From Myxococcus xanthus (GTDB lineage Bacteria; Myxococcota; Myxococcia; Myxococcales; Myxococcaceae): a stretch of DNA of 38,996 bases. The notes beneath the pieces were generated by a model that was not told the origin of the DNA, searched no databases, and saw only the letters and a program-made list of their open reading frames with translations. The position numbers were made by a program, and so were the translations under genes. Positions within the stretch are counted from its first letter, which is position 1; every line of letters begins with the position of its first letter. The stretch is from assembly GCF_013116825.1 (NCBI RefSeq), contig NZ_JABFNS010000089.1, forward strand, positions 1 to 38,996, written 5' to 3'. Positions 33,586-38,996 of the stretch are shown in pieces.

Positions 33586-34359
33586 ATGCGTGACGAGAGC
33601 GACTCCCCCAGGCCAGTTACCCAAACGCCCAGCCCTGTCCCAGCCCAGCCCTCGAGGGAGGACTGCCGCACGCAGGAGTTGGCGAAGCAGCCCAAGGAGG
33701 CCGGGGTCGCCTGGCTGAAGTTGGAGAATGACGGCGATGCCGCCGTCGTCGTCTTCCTCGGGGAGCCGCACCCACGCGACGTGGCTGTCATCGACAACAA
33801 GTTCGTCCCCTTCACCCGGAGGCTGAAGGCGGAGGGACACAAGCCCGTGCTGCGATTTACCCACAACGTCGCCCTCTTCGAGACGCGCGAGGTGAAGGTG
33901 CTGGAGTACGGAATTGCCTTCTTCAAGGACGTCCTGCGCGTGCGGCACGCGTTTGGGCTTGAGACGTGGGCCGTTGAAGTCCAGCGTCACGGGGCCGCGA
34001 AGGACTGGTGGCAGACGCGCTACTCCCTGCAGCCCGAGCGCCGCCTGTCCTCGGAGCAGCAGCAGGCCTTCCAGGGGCTGCCGCTTCACGACTTGGCGAA
34101 GCTCCGGGTGGACGCGTCGACGGCAGCCGAAGCAGCGCGCCGCGGCGACTCGGGCGCGAGGCGGCCCAACGCGCGTCTCGTGCAGCACCTCTCTGACGTC
34201 CTGAAAACCATGCCGCGCAAGAGGGTGGAGCGCCTCCTCCACCACCACCTCGGAATGCAGCAGGTTGGGGACGTGTCAGCCATGCGCGGCGAGGAGTGGC
34301 AAACCTTCGTCGAAGAGGTTGCAGTCGAGTACCAGGCGTTTTGGGAACGAAACTGCTGA
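33586..34359 (+). CDS. Putative single-strand DNA-binding-like replication protein
   Basis: A 257-residue protein from the ATG at 33586 (GAGG seven bases upstream); the frame to 33499 is an unlikely extension. Residues about 40-150 alternate strands and read as an OB-type fold seen in phage ssDNA-binding proteins: WLKLENDGDAAVVVFLGEP, then PVLRFTHNVALF, then KVLEYGIAFFKDVL and ETWAVEVQRHG. The C-terminal half is helical and basic. I infer the SSB role from this pattern and from the primase-helicase 267 bases downstream; the fold has not been tested. Confidence 0.45.
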   Translation: MRDESDSPRPVTQTPSPVPAQPSREDCRTQELAKQPKEAGVAWLKLENDGDAAVVVFLGEPHPRDVAVIDNKFVPFTRRLKAEGHKPVLRFTHNVALFETREVKVLEYGIAFFKDVLRVRHAFGLETWAVEVQRHGAAKDWWQTRYSLQPERRLSSEQQQAFQGLPLHDLAKLRVDASTAAEAARRGDSGARRPNARLVQHLSDVLKTMPRKRVERLLHHHLGMQQVGDVSAMRGEEWQTFVEEVAVEYQAFWERNC

Positions 34360-34625
34360 GCGCCAGCCCGAGGTGAGTTGAGCCGCCAAGCCAGGGCGTG
34401 CTGCGAGGCAGTCCGTCCACACGTCCCCGGAAAGCAACCCATGCAGGACTTCTTCTCCGCGCGCCGTGGGGACGAGGGGCGCGCTGCCTCTCGTGTCCTC
34501 GGCCCCCCAGCAGTCATTGCGCAACTGCGGCCCGGCGCCAGGCTGGCGGGACGTGCGCGCCAACCAGCCGTGCGTCGAGGGCCGGACGCCGCGGCGACGA
34601 GGCACAGCCCCCAGGTGCGGGCCCC

Positions 34626-37565
<2,940 letters not shown>

Positions 37566-38059
37566 CAGCTGTGCCGCGAGCCCGGTGCGGCAGCGTCGCG
37601 AGGATGCCGTCGACGTGCTGGCCGAGGCCCTGTGGGAGTTGTTGTTGATGGTCTTCAGAAAGCGCGGGAATCTGGTCACGTCGGTTTGAGGGCTTGAGTT
37701 CGAGCCAGGGCTCTCCGAGCACTGGCCGATGGCCTCATGCCGTCGCGGGCTCCCCGATTCAAAGGGGCGCCGTCAGGCGCCGAGCGGAGCGAGCTTGCCC
37801 TTGACTCGGTGGGGCACGCGGTGGCCGGAACCATGGAAAACCGGTCGACCTGATGACCAGGAATCTGCGCTTTCTCGCGACCGCCAACAGGAGCTGTGGC
37901 TGCGTCGACATGCGCAGCCGCAACGACAGACGCCAACCTGGAGCGCGGAGGAGAGCGCGCATGGCTGAGCCGCGGACTCTCGACTTGTCTTCTTCCGGGG
38001 ACAGAGCGTCCATGGCTTTCGCCCGAGGGCGTGCTGCCCCGGACGAAGGAGACACCACC
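37566..38059. other. Gap between primase-helicase and DUF2924 gene
   Basis: No credible gene. The frame of the DUF2924 protein is open back to 37853 but its upstream part is Arg-rich and lacks a ribosome site. The only element seen is the fourth copy of the promoter-like motif (37984-38014). Confidence 0.5.
37984..38014 (+). promoter_or_regulatory. 31-nt promoter-like motif, copy 4
   Basis: CTTG, 14 bases, CAGAGCGTCCATG, 45 bases upstream of the DUF2924 start. One base of the second block differs from copy 3 (TCC for TGC). Confidence 0.6.
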
Positions 38060-38644
38060 ATGGCGAAGAAGGGGACTGCACGGGCCGCGCGCCAGCAGTT
38101 GGCGGATGTGCCACAGCAACTGGCCGCGCTGGCCAGCATGTCGGTGCCGGATTTGGCGGCGAAGTACCTGGAGCTGTACGGCGAGCCCACGCGCAGCCGC
38201 AACCGGGACTACCTGAAGAAGCGCCTGGCCTTCCGCATTCAGGAGCTGGCCGAAGGGGGCCTCTCCACGCGCGCCGTCGCGCGCATCTCGGAGTTGGGCG
38301 ACAAGCTGCCCGAGCGCTGGAGGATGCGGCAGGTGGAGGAGGCGAAGCCCCCCGCGCCGCCGCCTCCATCCACTTCGGACGTGCGCGCCGCCGCTGCGGA
38401 CGCACGCGCACCCGCTGCGGACGGGCGCGACGCGCGCCTGCCCCCGCCGGGCACGGTGCTGACACGCGTCTTCAAAGGCACGCAGCATCGGGTGATGGTG
38501 CGTGAGGACGGCATTGAATACGAGGGCCAGCTTCACCGCAGCCTCTCCAGCGTGGCCAAGCTGATTACGGGGACGGCCTGGAATGGCTACAGCTTCTTCG
38601 GGCTCAAGGACGGCGCCTCGAAGCAGAAGGCGGTGACGCGATGA
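38060..38644 (+). CDS. DUF2924 family protein
   Basis: A 194-residue protein from the ATG at 38060, with AAGGAGAC ahead of it. The N-terminal half has the family core (LYGEPTRSRNRDYLKKRLAF, RIQELAEGGLS); an Ala/Pro/Asp linker (about 100-135) leads to a C-terminal beta region (GTVLTRVFKGTQHRVMVREDG, then YEGQLHRSLSSVAKLITGT, then GYSFFGLK) that is the second conserved part of DUF2924. The role is unknown; members commonly precede phage-type serine recombinases, as here. The stop overlaps the next start (ATGA). Confidence 0.85.
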   Translation: MAKKGTARAARQQLADVPQQLAALASMSVPDLAAKYLELYGEPTRSRNRDYLKKRLAFRIQELAEGGLSTRAVARISELGDKLPERWRMRQVEEAKPPAPPPPSTSDVRAAAADARAPAADGRDARLPPPGTVLTRVFKGTQHRVMVREDGIEYEGQLHRSLSSVAKLITGTAWNGYSFFGLKDGASKQKAVTR

Positions 38645-38841
38645 GCGGCCCCGCCTTCTTCCAGACGTACATGGGGCAGCGCTTCTACGAGTCGACGATG
38701 CCGGGGCTCGTCCGTGAGCTGAAGCGCCTCAATGACAACATGGAGCGACTGGTGGCCGTGGCGGACCAGCTCGCCGGGAAGACTCAGTCGCCGAGCGGCG
38801 AGCCTCGGGAGCCGACGCCCGAGGATTCGGAGGGAGAATGA
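38641..38841 (+). CDS. Small hypothetical protein between DUF2924 and recombinase genes
   Basis: A 66-residue protein with ATGA overlaps at both ends, so all three genes are one translational unit. The first half is helical with a heptad pattern (LVRELKRLNDNMERLVAVADQL) and could form a short coiled coil; the tail is Pro/Glu/Ser-rich. No family recognised. Its fixed place before a recombinase suggests an accessory factor (inference). Confidence 0.65.
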   Translation: MSGPAFFQTYMGQRFYESTMPGLVRELKRLNDNMERLVAVADQLAGKTQSPSGEPREPTPEDSEGE

Positions 38842-38996
38842 GGAAGAGCAAGTTGCCGCCCTCGGACGCGAAGCGCTGCGCCGTCTACACGCGCAAGTCC
38901 ACGGCGGCGGGCCTGGAGATGGAGTTCAACTCGCTGGATGCCCAGCGCGAGTCCTGTGTCTCCTACGTGCAGCGCCAGCCCGGCTGGGTGTTGTTG
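38838..38996 (+). CDS. Serine recombinase, N-terminal part (runs off the window)
   Basis: The 53 visible residues begin MRKSKLPPSDAKRCAVYTRKS and carry the resolvase/invertase nucleophile Ser21 within YTRKSTAAG, followed by SLDAQRESC, the usual N-terminal pattern of large serine recombinases. It overlaps the preceding stop by four bases (ATGA). The remaining domains lie outside the window. It probably integrates or excises the element that carries the modules on its left. Confidence 0.85.
   Translation, partial: MRKSKLPPSDAKRCAVYTRKSTAAGLEMEFNSLDAQRESCVSYVQRQPGWVLL

Noticed and set aside
37676-38536. Minus-strand open frame opposite the DUF2924 gene
   Set aside because: Antisense shadow of a recognised family, no ribosome site.

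Overview
High-GC (by eye about two thirds G+C) chromosomal DNA that reads as the accessory genome of a myxobacterium (Myxococcota; inferred from base composition, dense gene overlaps and the style of the insertion-sequence proteins, no marker gene seen). No rRNA, tRNA or CRISPR array is visible. The window looks like the ends of one or two phage-like or integrative elements, with two defence-type loci between them and several insertion sequences at the seams.

Layout. 1-2251: a leftward cluster of small phage-type genes (tail-like protein, zinc-ribbon protein, unknown protein, DUF6900 protein, start of a DUF2924 protein). 2311-5018: insertion-sequence debris, namely two 3' halves of IS256-type transposases head to head, then a complete IS630-type element. 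5131-16265: an RtcR-centred locus. rtcR (sigma-54 activator with a CARF-like sensor) is divergent from a three-gene operon (XRE-type regulator, SAP-like protein, PNP/MTA-nucleosidase-type protein) with a good -24/-12 promoter, and convergent with a two-gene operon (HEPN-motif protein and a 1819-residue STAND-like ATPase). No rtcA or rtcB is present. 16421-20025: more debris, including a complete but mutated IS21-type element with a 6-bp target duplication and an IS66 tnpA remnant. 20106-28890: a Wadjet (JetABCD) operon led by a small excisionase-like helix-turn-helix gene and trailed by a frameshifted sixth gene; each junction is a 1-4 nt start/stop overlap. 29045-30447: a BRO-N antirepressor gene split by a second IS630-type element. 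30468-38996: a rightward replication and recombination module with a short tyrosine recombinase, 2.4 kb of repeat-rich non-coding DNA, an OB-fold/SSB-like protein, a primase-helicase, a DUF2924 protein, a small protein and the start of a serine recombinase.

How it may work together. Inference: the HEPN/ATPase pair would sense invasion and cut RNA; RtcR, whose relatives respond to damaged RNA, would then switch on the nucleosidase operon as a second, metabolite-destroying step. The Wadjet operon would act against plasmid DNA. The right-hand module carries two structures I cannot match to a named feature: a 220-bp nested inverted-repeat array centred exactly on position 32811, probably a replication or partition site, and a 31-nt promoter-like motif found four times upstream of genes at both ends of the window, which suggests that the two flanks belong to one regulon.
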